A stretch of 64,000 nucleotides of DNA from Curtobacterium herbarum (GTDB taxonomy: Bacteria; Actinomycetota; Actinomycetes; Actinomycetales; Microbacteriaceae): assembly GCF_016907335.1 (NCBI RefSeq), contig NZ_JAFBBT010000001.1, positions 1,054,001 through 1,118,000 on the forward strand. Reading direction: 5' to 3'. A program made the position numbers and the translations under genes. The notes under the pieces were generated by a model. The model ran no database searches. It had not been told where the DNA came from and worked only from the letters and a program-made list of their open reading frames with translations. This document shows, one piece after another, positions 43,166 to 52,456 of the stretch; position 1 is the stretch's first letter; each line of letters opens with the position of its first letter.

Positions 43166-43996
43166 ATGTCGAATGCTCCCGTGTCTGCTGCCCCTGACGC
43201 CCTCGCCGACCTCGCCGAGACGATCGCCCGCGAGGCCGCCGCGCTCGCGGTGCAGCGTCGAGCCGAAGGGGTCGAGGTCGCCGACCGGAAGTCGAGCATC
43301 GCCGACGTCGTGACCGCCGCCGACCGCGAGGTCGAAGCGCTCATCCGCCGACGCATCAGCGAAGCACGTCCCGACGATGCCTTCTTCGGCGAGGAGTCCG
43401 GGGCTGCCACCGGCACCTCCGGCCTCACCTGGGTCGTGGACCCGATCGACGGCACCGTCAACTACCTCTACGGCAGCCCCGTCTACGCCGTGAGCATCGG
43501 CGTCGTCCGCGGCGTGCCGGACCCCGCGACGTGGGAGCCCGTCGCCGGCGTCGTGATCGCCCCCGCCACCGGCCAGGTGTACCGCGCCGTCGCCGGGGGA
43601 GCGGCGACCCTGGACGGACGACCGCTCGCCGTCGCGGCGCCGGAGTCCCTCGCCGAGACGCTCGTCGCCACCGGTTTCGGGTACACCGCCGAACGCCGGT
43701 GGGAGCAGGCCGCCGTCCTCGCCGGCCTCATCACCGAGGTGCGCGACGTCCGCCGGGCCGGAGCCGCGGCGCTCGACTGCTGCGCCGTGGCCGCGGGCAC
43801 CGTCGACGCCTACTACGAACGCGGCATCAACCCGTGGGACGTGGCGGCGGGCTCGATCGTGGCGGCAGCCGCCGGTGCGGACGTCCGCACGTGGGAGGTC
43901 GGCGACACGCGGTCCTTCCTCTTCGCCGCGCCGAGCATCGTCGAGGACCTCGCGACCCTGGTCCGCACGCTCGAGGACGACGTCCTGGGCGACTGA
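43166..43996 (+). CDS. Inositol monophosphatase family protein
   Basis: 276 residues. Mg-site motifs: FFGEESG, DPIDGTVNYLYG and INPWDVAAGSIV. Likely substrates are inositol phosphate (mycothiol and phosphatidylinositol routes) or histidinol phosphate; sequence alone does not separate these. The ATG is 6 nt after CAGGAT, a weak leaderless-type box. Alone between tRNA-Tyr and the M23 gene. Confidence 0.9.
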   Translation: MSNAPVSAAPDALADLAETIAREAAALAVQRRAEGVEVADRKSSIADVVTAADREVEALIRRRISEARPDDAFFGEESGAATGTSGLTWVVDPIDGTVNYLYGSPVYAVSIGVVRGVPDPATWEPVAGVVIAPATGQVYRAVAGGAATLDGRPLAVAAPESLAETLVATGFGYTAERRWEQAAVLAGLITEVRDVRRAGAAALDCCAVAAGTVDAYYERGINPWDVAAGSIVAAAAGADVRTWEVGDTRSFLFAAPSIVEDLATLVRTLEDDVLGD

Positions 43997-44094
43997 GCCC
44001 CGAACCGAGCCCGAGCCGCCCGCTCTGGGGGGTCTGCACAGGCGTGCACGCGACTGGCGGGGACAGAGGTCCTTTGCTACCGTTCAGGAGTCCC

Positions 44095-44111
44095 GTTACC
44101 TGCTCGTTACC
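44095..44111. promoter_or_regulatory. Direct repeat GTTACC-N5-GTTACC upstream of the M23 gene
   Basis: Two perfect GTTACC hexamers with an 11-bp period, 43 nt before the start codon. One helical turn is the spacing of OmpR-family response regulator sites. MtrA, of that family, controls M23/NlpC cell wall hydrolases in actinobacteria; the link here is inference. Confidence 0.5.
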
Positions 44112-44153
44112 GACGAGCGCCCGTGCCTCGAACTCAGGATCATCACCGAACGC

Positions 44154-45416
44154 ATGCTCGACTCCTCGCAGACGCCCACGACCATCGACCGCAACGCCCC
44201 CGGGGCGACGCCGTCCGTGCACCTGACGAGACGAGCTCGGATCGAAGCCGAACGCGCCGCCGCGAAGACGTCCCGCCGCCGGTCGGACGTCGACCGCACG
44301 GTGACCTCCAGCGACGCGGCCCGCCCGGAGTCCGCTCGCCCGGAGCCCGCCCGCCCGGAGCCCGCCCGCTCCGAGTCCGCTCTGTCCGGCCCGGCGACGC
44401 CGCCGGCACCCTCGTCGCCGGTCCTCCCGTCGTCGAGCGCCGCACCGCTGACGCCGCCGGCACCGTCCTCCCCGGTCGTCGCGCCGCTCGCCGAGAGCAC
44501 CCCGGCCCCCGCAGCCACCCGGCCCACAGCCACCCGTCCCGCGGCTGCCCGTCGGACCCAGACGACGAAGCGCGCGGCACGGACCGCGGCCCCGAAGACC
44601 GTCCGTGCTGCCGCGCCGACGGTCGCCGCCGGCCCCCGGGTCGACCGCGCCACGCGGCACATCACCCGCACCGCCGCTGCTGCTGGCCGACCGACCCGCA
44701 GCTCCGGTGCCTCCTTCCGTCGGACCGCGTCCCGCGTGACCGTCGTCGGCGCCCTGCTCTTCAGCGCCGGGCTCGTCGTCTCGACGTCGCTGCCCGCACA
44801 GGCCGTGTACGTCCCGCAGCCCGGTGCGGCCACCGTCCGTGCCTCCATGCAGGACGCGCAGTCGCTCTCCGTGGGCGACGCCGTCGAAGGGACGGTCGAC
44901 CGCGACGCGTACACCGTCTCCCAGGCCCAGCGGAGCATCTCCGCGACAGCTGGCACGGCCACCGACTCCTCCACGTTCACGAACGACGCGAACGGCACGA
45001 TCCAGTGGCCGTTCCCGGTCGGCGTCCCGATCTCGTCGGGCTTCGGGGGACGTCAGGTCGCCGGGTGCTCCTTCTGCTCGACGTTCCACCAGGGTGTCGA
45101 CTTCGCCCCGGGTGCCGGCACCGCCATCGGTGCGGTGGCCGACGGCACCGTCATCAAGGTGCAGGCGAACGACGGCGGCTTCGGCAACGACGTCTGGATC
45201 CAGCACGACGTCGACGGCAAGCAGTTCGTCAGCGTCTACGGCCACATGCTCGACAACTCGTTCCAGGTCGTGCAGGGCGAGCAGGTCAAGGTCGGGCAGA
45301 CCGTGGGTCTGGTCGGCAGCACGGGCAACTCCACGGGCCCGCACCTGCACCTGGAGATCCGCATCAACGGCGTCCCGGTGGACCCGCTGGCGTGGCTCCG
45401 CGCGAACGCGAACTAG
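44154..45416 (+). CDS. M23 family metallopeptidase (cell wall hydrolase)
   Basis: 420 residues. The first 190 are Ala/Pro/Arg/Ser-rich with PARPE-type repeats and precede a membrane segment (VTVVGALLFSAGLVVSTS, about residue 195) ending LPAQA, a plausible cleavage site. The C-terminal LytM/M23 domain has zinc ligands in HQGVDFA (His-x3-Asp, near 312) and HLHLEI (His-x-His, near 397). It cleaves peptide cross-links in peptidoglycan. The long cytoplasmic-looking N-terminus is odd; a later start is conceivable but no better site was seen. Confidence 0.9.
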   Translation: MLDSSQTPTTIDRNAPGATPSVHLTRRARIEAERAAAKTSRRRSDVDRTVTSSDAARPESARPEPARPEPARSESALSGPATPPAPSSPVLPSSSAAPLTPPAPSSPVVAPLAESTPAPAATRPTATRPAAARRTQTTKRAARTAAPKTVRAAAPTVAAGPRVDRATRHITRTAAAAGRPTRSSGASFRRTASRVTVVGALLFSAGLVVSTSLPAQAVYVPQPGAATVRASMQDAQSLSVGDAVEGTVDRDAYTVSQAQRSISATAGTATDSSTFTNDANGTIQWPFPVGVPISSGFGGRQVAGCSFCSTFHQGVDFAPGAGTAIGAVADGTVIKVQANDGGFGNDVWIQHDVDGKQFVSVYGHMLDNSFQVVQGEQVKVGQTVGLVGSTGNSTGPHLHLEIRINGVPVDPLAWLRANAN

Positions 45417-45506
45417 CCCTCGCGGACGGCACGCCCGGGCGTCACGGTCGGTTCCGGACCACCGTCGCGGGTCTGCTATCCTCGTGTGGTGCCGCTCGCG
45501 GTACTC

Positions 45507-45578
<72 letters not shown>

Positions 45579-45623
45579 CTGACTCGCAGTGTCGTCACTT
45601 CGCGGTGATCACTGCGGATCCAT

Positions 45624-45697
45624 GGCGGGGTAGCTCAGTTGGTTAGAGCACACGGCTCATAATCGTGGTGTCGCGGGTTCAAGTCCCGCCCTCGCTA
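45624..45697 (+). tRNA. tRNA-Met (CAT)
   Basis: 74 nt. Acceptor GGCGGGG/CCTCGCT with G-U pairs, anticodon loop CTCATAA, T-loop GGTTCAAGTCC. Lacks the three G-C pairs of initiator tRNA in the anticodon stem, so elongator Met is most likely; a lysidine-modified Ile(CAT) cannot be excluded. Confidence 0.9.
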
Positions 45698-46066
45698 CCG
45701 TGCTGGTCGGACAGGTCAGATCAGCGGGAACGACGTCAAGACGGCAAGGCCCGGCGCAGCAGTGCCGGGCCTTCGTCGTTCCCGGGCCGTCGTCGTTCGC
45801 CGGGCCGTCGTCGGTCCGCGGGCTGTCGTCGTCCGCGGTCGTCGTCGTTCCCACGGTGGCCCCTGCGGTCGTGGCGCTTCCCACGGACCGGTGTCGTGCC
45901 TCCCGTCCGAACGCGGCCCGCCGGGACCCGGACCCGCACCCGCACCCGGACCCGGACACCGAGCCGACTGGTCGGCGGCGTCCGGCCGAGCGCCGCTGTC
46001 ACTCCCGCGGCGGACGGGCTCGGCCCAGCCCGGCCCGGCCCGACCGGCGCGGACCTCCGGACCGCC
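45698..46066. repeat. Gene-free stretch of simple repeats and a terminator
   Basis: 369 nt with no convincing gene. It holds the tRNA terminator, then (GTCGTC)-like repeats with GGGCCGTCGTC units (45775-45860) and an imperfect CCGCAC/CCGGAC hexamer array (45925-45960). It ends at the stop of the minus-strand hypothetical gene. Confidence 0.7.
45746..45773 (+). terminator. Terminator after the tRNA-Thr/tRNA-Met pair
   Basis: AAGGCCCGGC/GCCGGGCCTT, 10-bp perfect stem, 8-nt loop, T-containing tail. Confidence 0.85.
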
Positions 46067-46474
46067 TCAGCGCAGCGTGATGCCCGACGTGTCGATGCGG
46101 TCCGTCCGGTGCAGCAGGATCCCGCCACCGTGCAGGGTCGTCTCGACGAGAGAGGCGACGCGGTGCCACGCCTCCCGCCGGCGGTTCGCCCCGATCATGC
46201 CGCCGACGACCGCAGCGCCGTGGTCAGCGTGCCGCAGGGTGAGCACCGCGTGCCCCGGCGTCGCGGACAGCGCGACCTCGTAGCGCCGGTACTGCTGCGC
46301 GGGTCGGACCAGCGCACCGAGGAGAGCGGTCGCGAGCCGGTTGCCGGAGGCGACGGCCAGGAGCCCGTCCGCACTGACAACGCGGTGGCCGTGCGCACGC
46401 AGCGCCGCGTCGACGAGCTCCACCGCCGTGCAGCGGTGGTGCTCGAGCACCGTGTACTCGGTCGTCGTCTCCAT
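46067..46474 (-). CDS. Hypothetical protein
   Basis: 135 residues from ATG 46474 (GGGGAG 7 nt upstream; an in-frame GTG at 46480 has no room for a ribosome site). Soluble, alpha/beta composition, one mildly hydrophobic LVDAALRAHG region, C-terminal IDTSGITLR. Codon use is like its neighbours (GC-rich third positions), so it is probably a real gene. No family recognised. Its ATG and the next gene's GTG are divergent, 146 nt apart. Confidence 0.65.
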   Translation of the reverse strand: METTTEYTVLEHHRCTAVELVDAALRAHGHRVVSADGLLAVASGNRLATALLGALVRPAQQYRRYEVALSATPGHAVLTLRHADHGAAVVGGMIGANRRREAWHRVASLVETTLHGGGILLHRTDRIDTSGITLR

Positions 46475-46619
46475 CGCCACTCCCCGCGGACCGCGCGGCC
46501 GTCCCCAGACCGGCGCGTCGCCAGCATAACCGATGCGGATTCATCTATCTGCCGGTTCCCGGTGGTTCACCGTGCGTGCGACCGATCACCTGCGTCCGGG
46601 GTCTCGGTAGACTGCTGCG

Positions 46620-47069
46620 GTGTCAGTGAACCCCGAGCTCGTCGGCAGGACGTTCCCGCCGGCCCCGCCGTACCTGGTCGGTCGTGAGAAGGTGCGCGAG
46701 TTCTCCCGCGCCGTGTTCGCCACGAACCCGATCCACTCCGACCCCGCGGCCGCCCGGGCCGCCGGGCACGCCGACGTCGTCGCTCCGGCGACGTTCGCGG
46801 TCGTCGTGCAGGAGGCGACGCTCGCACAGCTCCTCGCCGAGCCGGACGCCGGCATCGACTTCTCGCGGGTGGTCCACGGCGAGCAGAAGTTCGCGTACGT
46901 GCGACCGATTGTCGCCGGGGACGAGCTCACCGCGACCCTCGCCGTGACGAGCGTGAAGACCCTCGGCGGCAACGCGATGGTCACCGCCGAGTCGACCGTG
47001 GTCGACGCCGACGGCCAGCACGTCGTCACCGCCACGTCCACCCTCGTCGTCCGAGGAGATGACGCATGA
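46620..47069 (+). CDS. MaoC-type dehydratase subunit, FAS1 N-terminal-like (HadA/UPF0336)
   Basis: 149 residues, hotdog fold. It begins NPELVGRTFPPAPPYLVGREKVREF and has the ATNPIHSDPAAARAAGH segment. This half usually lacks the catalytic Asp/His and pairs with a MaoC partner, here the next gene (ATGA overlap). In mycobacteria such pairs (HadAB) dehydrate 3-hydroxyacyl-ACP. GTG start 6 nt after TAGACT (leaderless type). Confidence 0.88.
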   Translation: MSVNPELVGRTFPPAPPYLVGREKVREFSRAVFATNPIHSDPAAARAAGHADVVAPATFAVVVQEATLAQLLAEPDAGIDFSRVVHGEQKFAYVRPIVAGDELTATLAVTSVKTLGGNAMVTAESTVVDADGQHVVTATSTLVVRGDDA

Positions 47070-47488
47070 CCGACACCACCTCCGACCCGCAGGTCGGTAC
47101 CGTCGTCGCCGAGCGCCAGGTCCACCTGACACGCGACTCGCTCGTCCGCTACGCCGGTGCCTCCGGGGACTTCAACCCGATCCACTACCGCGACGACGTC
47201 GCCGCCTCGGTCGGGCTGCCCGGTGTGCTGGCGCACGGCATGCTCACCATGGGCCTCGCCGTCCAGCCCGTCGCCGAGTGGCTCGGCGACCGCGGCTGGG
47301 TCGCCTCGTACGGCGTCCGCTTCACCCGACCCGTCGTCGTCGACCCGACCGACGGTGCCGACGTCGGCGTGGTCGCCAAGGTCGGCACCCTCGACGAGCA
47401 GGGCCGACCGCAGCGCATCGACCTCACCGTGACCGCCGCCGGGCAGACCGTGCTGGGCAAGGCGCAGGTCACGGTGGCGTTCCACTGA
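47066..47488 (+). CDS. MaoC/hotdog dehydratase (HadB-like)
   Basis: 140 residues. Catalytic hydratase motif YAGASGDFNPIHYRDDVA supplies the Asp and His dyad; LAHGMLTMGL follows. Forms the active half of a heterodimer with the product of the overlapping upstream gene. Likely (3R)-hydroxyacyl-ACP dehydratase in fatty acid synthesis. murB starts 2 nt after its stop; this hadAB-murB order is common in actinobacteria. Confidence 0.9.
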   Translation: MTDTTSDPQVGTVVAERQVHLTRDSLVRYAGASGDFNPIHYRDDVAASVGLPGVLAHGMLTMGLAVQPVAEWLGDRGWVASYGVRFTRPVVVDPTDGADVGVVAKVGTLDEQGRPQRIDLTVTAAGQTVLGKAQVTVAFH

Positions 47489-47490
47489 CC

Positions 47491-48522
47491 GTGGCCGACA
47501 CGACGCTCGCCGAGCTGACGACCCTCCGCGTCGGCGGACCGGCCGGCCGCCTGCTGGTCGCCGACACCACCGACGAACTCGTCGCCCACGTCGTCGACGC
47601 CTGGTCGGACGAGGACGACTGGCTGGTCCTCGGGGGCGGCAGCAACCTGCTGGTCGCCGACCAGGGCTTCCCCGGCACCGTCGTCGTGGTCCGGACCCGC
47701 GGGATCGACGCCGAGACGGACGCCGACGGCGTCACCGTCCGGGTCGCCGCGGGGGAGCCGTGGGACGCGTTCATCGCCACGACCGTCGAGCGCGGGTGGA
47801 CCGGACTGGAGGCCCTCAGCGGCATCCCGGGCACGGTCGGTGCCGCCCCCGTGCAGAACATCGGCGCCTACGGGGTCGAGCTCTCCGACGTGCTCACCGC
47901 GGTCGACTTCCTGGACGCCGAGACCGGGGAGCGTTCCTGGGTCCCCGCGTCCGAGCTGGCGCTCGGCTACCGCACGAGCACCCTCAAGCACGGGCGCCGT
48001 GGCGTCGTCCTGACCGTCGAGTTCCGGCTCGGCACGGCCACCGGCGACGGCGTCCCCGTGCGTTACGCCCAGCTCGCCGGGTCCCTCGGCGTCGAGCTCG
48101 GCACCCGGGTCGCCCCCGCCGACGTCCGCGCCGAGGTGCTGCGGCTCCGCGGGTCCAAGGGCATGGTGCTCGACGACGCGGACCCCGACACCTGGAGCGC
48201 CGGGTCGTTCTTCACGAACCCGATCGTGTCGGCCGAGTTCGCCCGGACGATGCCCGTCGACGCCCCGCGCTGGCAGGTCGGCGACGACGTGAAGCTCAGC
48301 GCCGCCTGGCTCATCGAGCACGCGGGCGTGCACCGCGGCTACGGCGTCCCGGGGTCCCGCGCCGGGATCTCCACGAAGCACACCCTGGCGCTGACCAACC
48401 GCGGGGGAGCGACGGCCGCCCAGGTCGCCGAACTCGCGCGCTACGTGCAGGTGACGGTCGCGAACCGCTTCGGCGTGACGCTCGTGCCGGAGCCCGTCGT
48501 GGTCGGGGACCTGCTCGCCTGA
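47491..48522 (+). CDS. murB: UDP-N-acetylenolpyruvoylglucosamine reductase
   Basis: 343 residues from GTG 47491, 2 nt after the upstream stop. FAD-binding type I MurB: VLGGGSNLLVAD, then GIPGTVGAAPVQNIGAYG and ALGYRTSTLK; catalytic Ser in SAGSFFTNP; Glu near the end. It reduces enolpyruvyl-UDP-GlcNAc to UDP-MurNAc with NADPH for peptidoglycan. Confidence 0.96.
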   Translation: MADTTLAELTTLRVGGPAGRLLVADTTDELVAHVVDAWSDEDDWLVLGGGSNLLVADQGFPGTVVVVRTRGIDAETDADGVTVRVAAGEPWDAFIATTVERGWTGLEALSGIPGTVGAAPVQNIGAYGVELSDVLTAVDFLDAETGERSWVPASELALGYRTSTLKHGRRGVVLTVEFRLGTATGDGVPVRYAQLAGSLGVELGTRVAPADVRAEVLRLRGSKGMVLDDADPDTWSAGSFFTNPIVSAEFARTMPVDAPRWQVGDDVKLSAAWLIEHAGVHRGYGVPGSRAGISTKHTLALTNRGGATAAQVAELARYVQVTVANRFGVTLVPEPVVVGDLLA

Positions 48523-48602
48523 CCGGCGGTCCGGACCTGTCGGACGCGGGCCGGGCCTCCCGGCCGTGCGTCGCGGCGACCGTCGTGACCGACCCGGACC
48601 CC

Positions 48603-48656
48603 GTCGTGCCCCGCAGCGACGTCGTGCCCCGCAGCGACGTCGTGCCCCGCAACGAC
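48603..48656. repeat. 18-bp tandem repeat, three units
   Basis: GTCGTGCCCCGCAGCGAC three times in a row (third unit with one change), running directly into the hairpin at 48653. Confidence 0.9.
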
Positions 48657-48688
48657 ATCGCGCCCCGTCCAGACGGGGCGCGATGTCG
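48653..48688. terminator. Bidirectional terminator between murB and aminotransferase
   Basis: Perfect 17-bp arms (CGACATCGCGCCCCGTC and complement) with a minimal CA centre, between convergent genes. A very stable fold. Confidence 0.85.
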
Positions 48689-48708
48689 TGACCGGGGTGT
48701 CGCCGAGG

Positions 48709-49977
48709 TCAGCCGAACAGGCGGGCGAGACGGGCGACGCCCTCGGCGATGTCGTCGTCACCGAGCGCGTACGACAGGCGCAGGTACCCGGAGGGACCGA
48801 AGGCCTCGCCCGGGACGACCGCGACCTCGGCGTGCTCGAGGATCAGGTCCGCCAGCTCCAGCGTCGTGGTCGGCGTGCTGCCTGCCCATTCGCGACCCAG
48901 GAGCGCGGTGACGTCGGGGTAGACGTAGAAGGCGCCCTGCGGGACCGGCGTGACGAAGCCCGGGATCGCGTTGAGGCCCGCGACGATCGCCTGCCGTCGG
49001 CGGTCGAAGGCGTCCCGCATCGCGGCGACGGGCTCCTGCGGGCCGGTCAGTGCGGCGATCGCAGCGCGCTGCGAGACGTTCGCGACGTTCGACGACAGGT
49101 GGGACTGCAGGTTCGACGCGGCCTTGATCGCGTCCGCCGGGCCGACCATCCAGCCGACCCGCCAGCCGGTCATGGCGTACGTCTTGGCGACGCCGTTCAC
49201 CAGGATCGTCGTGTCCGCCAGGGCCGGGACCTGCTCGAGCACGCCGGAGAACGTCAGGCCGTCGTAGACGAGGTCCTGGTAGATCTCGTCGCTGATCACC
49301 CAGATGCCGTGCTCGAGCGCCCACTCGCCGATGGCGCGGGTCTGCTCGGCGGAGTACACGGCCCCGGTCGGGTTCGAGGGGGAGCAGAACAGCAGCGCCT
49401 TGGTCTTCGGCGTTCGCGCTGCCTCCAGCTGCTCGACGGTGACCAGGTAGTCCTGGTCGCTGCCGGCGAAGACGTCGACGGGGACGCCGCCGGCGAGGCG
49501 CACGGCCTCGGGGTAGGTCGTCCAGTACGGCGCGGGCAGCAGGACCTCGTCGCCGGCGTCGACCACGGTCTGGAACGCCTGGTAGACGGCCTGCTTGCCG
49601 CCGTTCGTGACGATGACCTGCGACGGGTCGACGGCGATGCCGGACGCCCGCGCCGTCTTGTCGGCCACCGCACGCTTGAGGTCCGGGAGGCCCGTGGCCG
49701 GGGTGTAACGGTGGTTCGCCGGGTCCTGCGCCGCAGCGACGGCGGCGTCGACGACGTGCGCCGGGGTGGCGAAGTCGGGCTCGCCCGCGGCGAACGAGAT
49801 CACCGGGCGACCGGAGGCCTTCAGCGCCTTCGCCTTGGCGTCGACCTTGAGGGTGGCGGACTCGGCGATGGCGGCGATCCGAGAGGCGATGCGCGGCCGG
49901 GTGCCGGCGGCGGTCTCGCTGCGGTCGGTGGTCTGGGTGCGGTCGGTGGGCTGAGGGCTGGCGGCTTCGGTGCTCAC
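48709..49977 (-). CDS. PLP-dependent aminotransferase, aspartate aminotransferase-like
   Basis: 422 residues, class I fold. Substrate and cofactor sites: [43 protein letters not shown] Lys in [17 protein letters not shown]-terminal Arg in [13 protein letters not shown]. It probably interconverts aspartate and oxaloacetate. GTG start 6 nt after minus-strand TAGGCT. A Thr/Ser/Gln-rich N-terminal 25 residues is an extension. Confidence 0.92.
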   Translation of the reverse strand: MSTEAASPQPTDRTQTTDRSETAAGTRPRIASRIAAIAESATLKVDAKAKALKASGRPVISFAAGEPDFATPAHVVDAAVAAAQDPANHRYTPATGLPDLKRAVADKTARASGIAVDPSQVIVTNGGKQAVYQAFQTVVDAGDEVLLPAPYWTTYPEAVRLAGGVPVDVFAGSDQDYLVTVEQLEAARTPKTKALLFCSPSNPTGAVYSAEQTRAIGEWALEHGIWVISDEIYQDLVYDGLTFSGVLEQVPALADTTILVNGVAKTYAMTGWRVGWMVGPADAIKAASNLQSHLSSNVANVSQRAAIAALTGPQEPVAAMRDAFDRRRQAIVAGLNAIPGFVTPVPQGAFYVYPDVTALLGREWAGSTPTTTLELADLILEHAEVAVVPGEAFGPSGYLRLSYALGDDDIAEGVARLARLFG

Positions 49978-50019
49978 GGGGTCAGCCTACCGACGCGCCG
50001 CGCCGGAGCATCCGTCAAG

Positions 50020-50049
50020 TGGACACCGCCGTCGGGACTCCCGTACACT
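50020..50049 (+). promoter_or_regulatory. Promoter of tRNA-Trp / secE
   Basis: TGGACA (50020-50025) and TACACT (50044-50049), 18-nt spacer, 80 nt before the tRNA. Confidence 0.65.
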
Positions 50050-50129
50050 GTTCTGCGGCGGTTGAAGTCTGTCGGAAACAGACTTCTTCTCCCTGGAACG
50101 ACCGGATCCCGTACGGGTGGACGTTCCGA

Positions 50130-50202
50130 AGGGCGGTGGCTCAATTGGTAGAGCAGCGGTCTCCAAAACCGCAGGTTGCAGGTTCAAGTCCTGTCCGCCC
50201 TG
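50130..50202 (+). tRNA. tRNA-Trp (CCA)
   Basis: 73 nt. Acceptor AGGGCGG/CCGCCCT, anticodon loop CTCCAAA, T-loop GGTTCAAGTCC. Directly upstream of secE, the standard bacterial context. Confidence 0.96.
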
Positions 50203-50221
50203 CACATCGGGAAGGGTTGAA

Positions 50222-50497
50222 GTGGCGAGCAAAGACGTGGAGACGACCGACGACGTCGTCGCCCAGGCAAAGGTCGACCGCGCACAGCGCCGTGGCCCCT
50301 TCGCCGCGATCGCACTGTTCATCCGCCAGGTCTTCGGCGAGCTGCGCAAGGTCGTCACCCCGACCCGCAAGGAACTCTTCAGCTACACGGGCGTCGTGCT
50401 CGTGTTCGTCGTCGTCATGATGGTCCTCGTGTCGATCCTCGACTTCGTGTTCGGTCTCGGCGTCGGCTACGTGTTCGGCAACGGCCCCACGGCCTGA
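50222..50497 (+). CDS. secE: Preprotein translocase subunit SecE
   Basis: 91 residues, GTG start. A hydrophilic N-terminus is followed by [20 protein letters not shown], the conserved amphipathic segment, and a single membrane helix ([18 protein letters not shown]). Part of the SecYEG channel. The position between tRNA-Trp and nusG confirms it. Confidence 0.95.
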   Translation: MASKDVETTDDVVAQAKVDRAQRRGPFAAIALFIRQVFGELRKVVTPTRKELFSYTGVVLVFVVVMMVLVSILDFVFGLGVGYVFGNGPTA

Positions 50498-50667
50498 CCC
50501 AGCTGGCACGAACCCCGGCGTGCTGCAGTCTTGGCGCGCCCGGCCTGACCGCAGGTCCGACCGCTCCGGTCCTCCTCGGGGTACGGTCTTCCGGAGACGG
50601 TGACCCGTTCCCTGCCCGGGACACGAGCGCCATCCCGATCCGCACCATCGAACGGAAAGAACCGACT

Positions 50668-51801
50668 GTGTCTGACTACTCCCGCGACGACATCGACCTC
50701 GCGACCGCTGCCGAGCAGTCTTCCGAGGTCGAGGAGAACCAGGAAGGCGACGTCGAGACGAGCGAACTCCGTTCGACCGACTCCGCCGAGGAGCGCGCGA
50801 TCTCCGTCGAGGACGAGGACGACGAGTCCCTCGGCCTGAGCGACGAGCCGGACGACGGCACCGTCGCCGCCGAGCTCGACGAGACGCTGGACGCCCTCGC
50901 CGAGTCGCGTGACCCCGAAGCCGACGCCGTCGTGGACGACGCCCTCGAGATCGACAGCCCCGACGAGGCCGAGGCCGCCGTCGAAGCCGTCGAGGACGAG
51001 GAAGAGTCCGAGCTCGAGGAAGAGTCCGAGCTCGAGGAAGAGACCCCGGCCGAAGCGAGCGCCACCGTCGCCGCCGAAGAGTCCGCCGACACGCTCGGTG
51101 CGATCGCCCCGGAGTCCGAGGTCGAGCTGGCCCCCGACACCGAGGTCACGATCACGGCCGAGGACGAGGACGACGAGTCCGAGGTCGACCCGTACGAGGC
51201 GTTCAAGGCCGAACTGCGGATGAAGCCGGGCAAGTGGTACGTCATCCACTCCTACGCGGGCTTCGAGCGCCGCGTGAAGGCCAACATCGAGAACCGCATG
51301 GTCTCGATGTCGATGGAGGACTACATCTACCAGGCCGAGGTCCCGATGGAGGACGTCGTCGAGATCAAGAACGGGCAGCGCAAGCTGGTCACCCGCGTCC
51401 GGATCCCCGGCTACGTGCTCGTCCGCATGGACCTCGACGAGGACTCGTGGTCCGTCGTCCGCCACACCCCGGGTGTCACCGGCTTCGTCGGCAACGCGCA
51501 CAACCCGACCCCGCTCCGCTTCGACGAGGCCTTCGGCATGCTGAAGTCCCTCGTCCAGGTCGCCGAGGCCGCCCCGACCAAGGGCGGCGCGAAGGGCAGC
51601 GGTTTCGCCCAGGCGCAGCCCCAGGCCGAGGTCGACTTCGAGGTCGGCGAGACGATCACCATCAAGGAAGGCTCGTTCGCGGGTCTGCCGGGGTCGATCT
51701 CCGAGATCAAGCCGGAGAGCGGCAAGCTCACCGTGCTCGTCTCGCTCTTCGAGCGCGAGACGCCGGTCGAGCTCAGCTTCGACCAGGTGACCAAGCTCTG
51801 A
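50668..51801 (+). CDS. nusG: Transcription termination/antitermination protein NusG
   Basis: 377 residues. The conserved protein starts near residue 186: NGN domain ([20 protein letters not shown] ... [16 protein letters not shown]) and C-terminal KOW domain ([13 protein letters not shown]). The preceding 180 residues are very acidic (repeated SELEEE and EDEDDES) and are an extension seen in actinobacterial NusG, longer here than the roughly 60 residues of M. tuberculosis. GTG start. It binds RNA polymerase and links to Rho and ribosomal protein uS10. Confidence 0.95.
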   Translation: MSDYSRDDIDLATAAEQSSEVEENQEGDVETSELRSTDSAEERAISVEDEDDESLGLSDEPDDGTVAAELDETLDALAESRDPEADAVVDDALEIDSPDEAEAAVEAVEDEEESELEEESELEEETPAEASATVAAEESADTLGAIAPESEVELAPDTEVTITAEDEDDESEVDPYEAFKAELRMKPGKWYVIHSYAGFERRVKANIENRMVSMSMEDYIYQAEVPMEDVVEIKNGQRKLVTRVRIPGYVLVRMDLDEDSWSVVRHTPGVTGFVGNAHNPTPLRFDEAFGMLKSLVQVAEAAPTKGGAKGSGFAQAQPQAEVDFEVGETITIKEGSFAGLPGSISEIKPESGKLTVLVSLFERETPVELSFDQVTKL

Positions 51802-51818
51802 CGCTGGACACCATCCAC

Positions 51819-51944
51819 TAGACTGTTCGAGTTTGGGTCCGCGCGCCTCGTGCGCTGCGGGTCCGTCACCGCGATCCGGAACCGCCGGAGACGCGGGAGA
51901 GTGCACGGATCCCCGTGCGTTCGATCCCAGGAGGAAAGCGAAAC
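51819..51944 (+). promoter_or_regulatory. rplK promoter (-10) and leader
   Basis: TAGACT at 51819-51824 is a good -10; the -35 is unclear. The roughly 115-nt leader ends in a strong AGGAGG ribosome site before rplK. Confidence 0.5.
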
Positions 51945-52376
51945 ATGGCACCGAAGAAGAAGGTCACGGGCCTGATCAAGCTGCAGATCAACGCGGGCGC
52001 CGCCAACCCGGCACCGCCGATCGGTCCGGCGCTCGGTCAGCACGGCGTGAACATCATGGAGTTCTGCAAGGCGTACAACGCCCAGACCGAGTCGCAGCGC
52101 GGCAACGTCATCCCGGTGGAGATCACCGTCTACGAGGACCGTTCCTTCACGTTCATCCTCAAGACCCCGCCGGCAGCCGAGCTCATCAAGAAGGCCGCGG
52201 GTGTGAACAAGGGTTCCGCGACGCCGCACACGGTGAAGGCCGGACGCATCACGGCGGACCAGATCCGTCAGATCGCCGAGACCAAGCAGGCCGACCTGAA
52301 CGCCAACGACATCGAGCAGGCGACGAAGATCATCGCCGGTACCGCTCGTTCGATGGGCATCACGGTCGAGGCCTGA
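51945..52376 (+). CDS. rplK: 50S ribosomal protein L11
   Basis: 143 residues, full length: [39 protein letters not shown] and the C-terminal [20 protein letters not shown]. It binds 23S rRNA at the GTPase centre and is the site of thiostrepton action and RelA sensing. Confidence 0.98.
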   Translation: MAPKKKVTGLIKLQINAGAANPAPPIGPALGQHGVNIMEFCKAYNAQTESQRGNVIPVEITVYEDRSFTFILKTPPAAELIKKAAGVNKGSATPHTVKAGRITADQIRQIAETKQADLNANDIEQATKIIAGTARSMGITVEA

Positions 52377-52456
52377 GCCTCACCCTCCACACCCCAGTAC
52401 TCACCGTGGGAGAGCCGCGCCGGCTCGTCAACCACGTATCTCGCAAGGAGACCACC

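Noticed and set aside
43997..44153. Cyclic di-AMP (ydaO) riboswitch ahead of the M23 gene
   Set aside because: Such riboswitches precede actinobacterial wall hydrolases, but the 157-nt interval lacks the conserved core sequences I would expect.
45775..45960. CRISPR-like repeats
   Set aside because: Units are 6-12 nt, contiguous and degenerate, without spacers of uniform length.
48538..48570. Further copies of the GACGGGAGGC hairpin (here and at 31261 and 40740)
   Set aside because: Only GGGCCTCCCGG-type fragments are present; the full paired core is missing.
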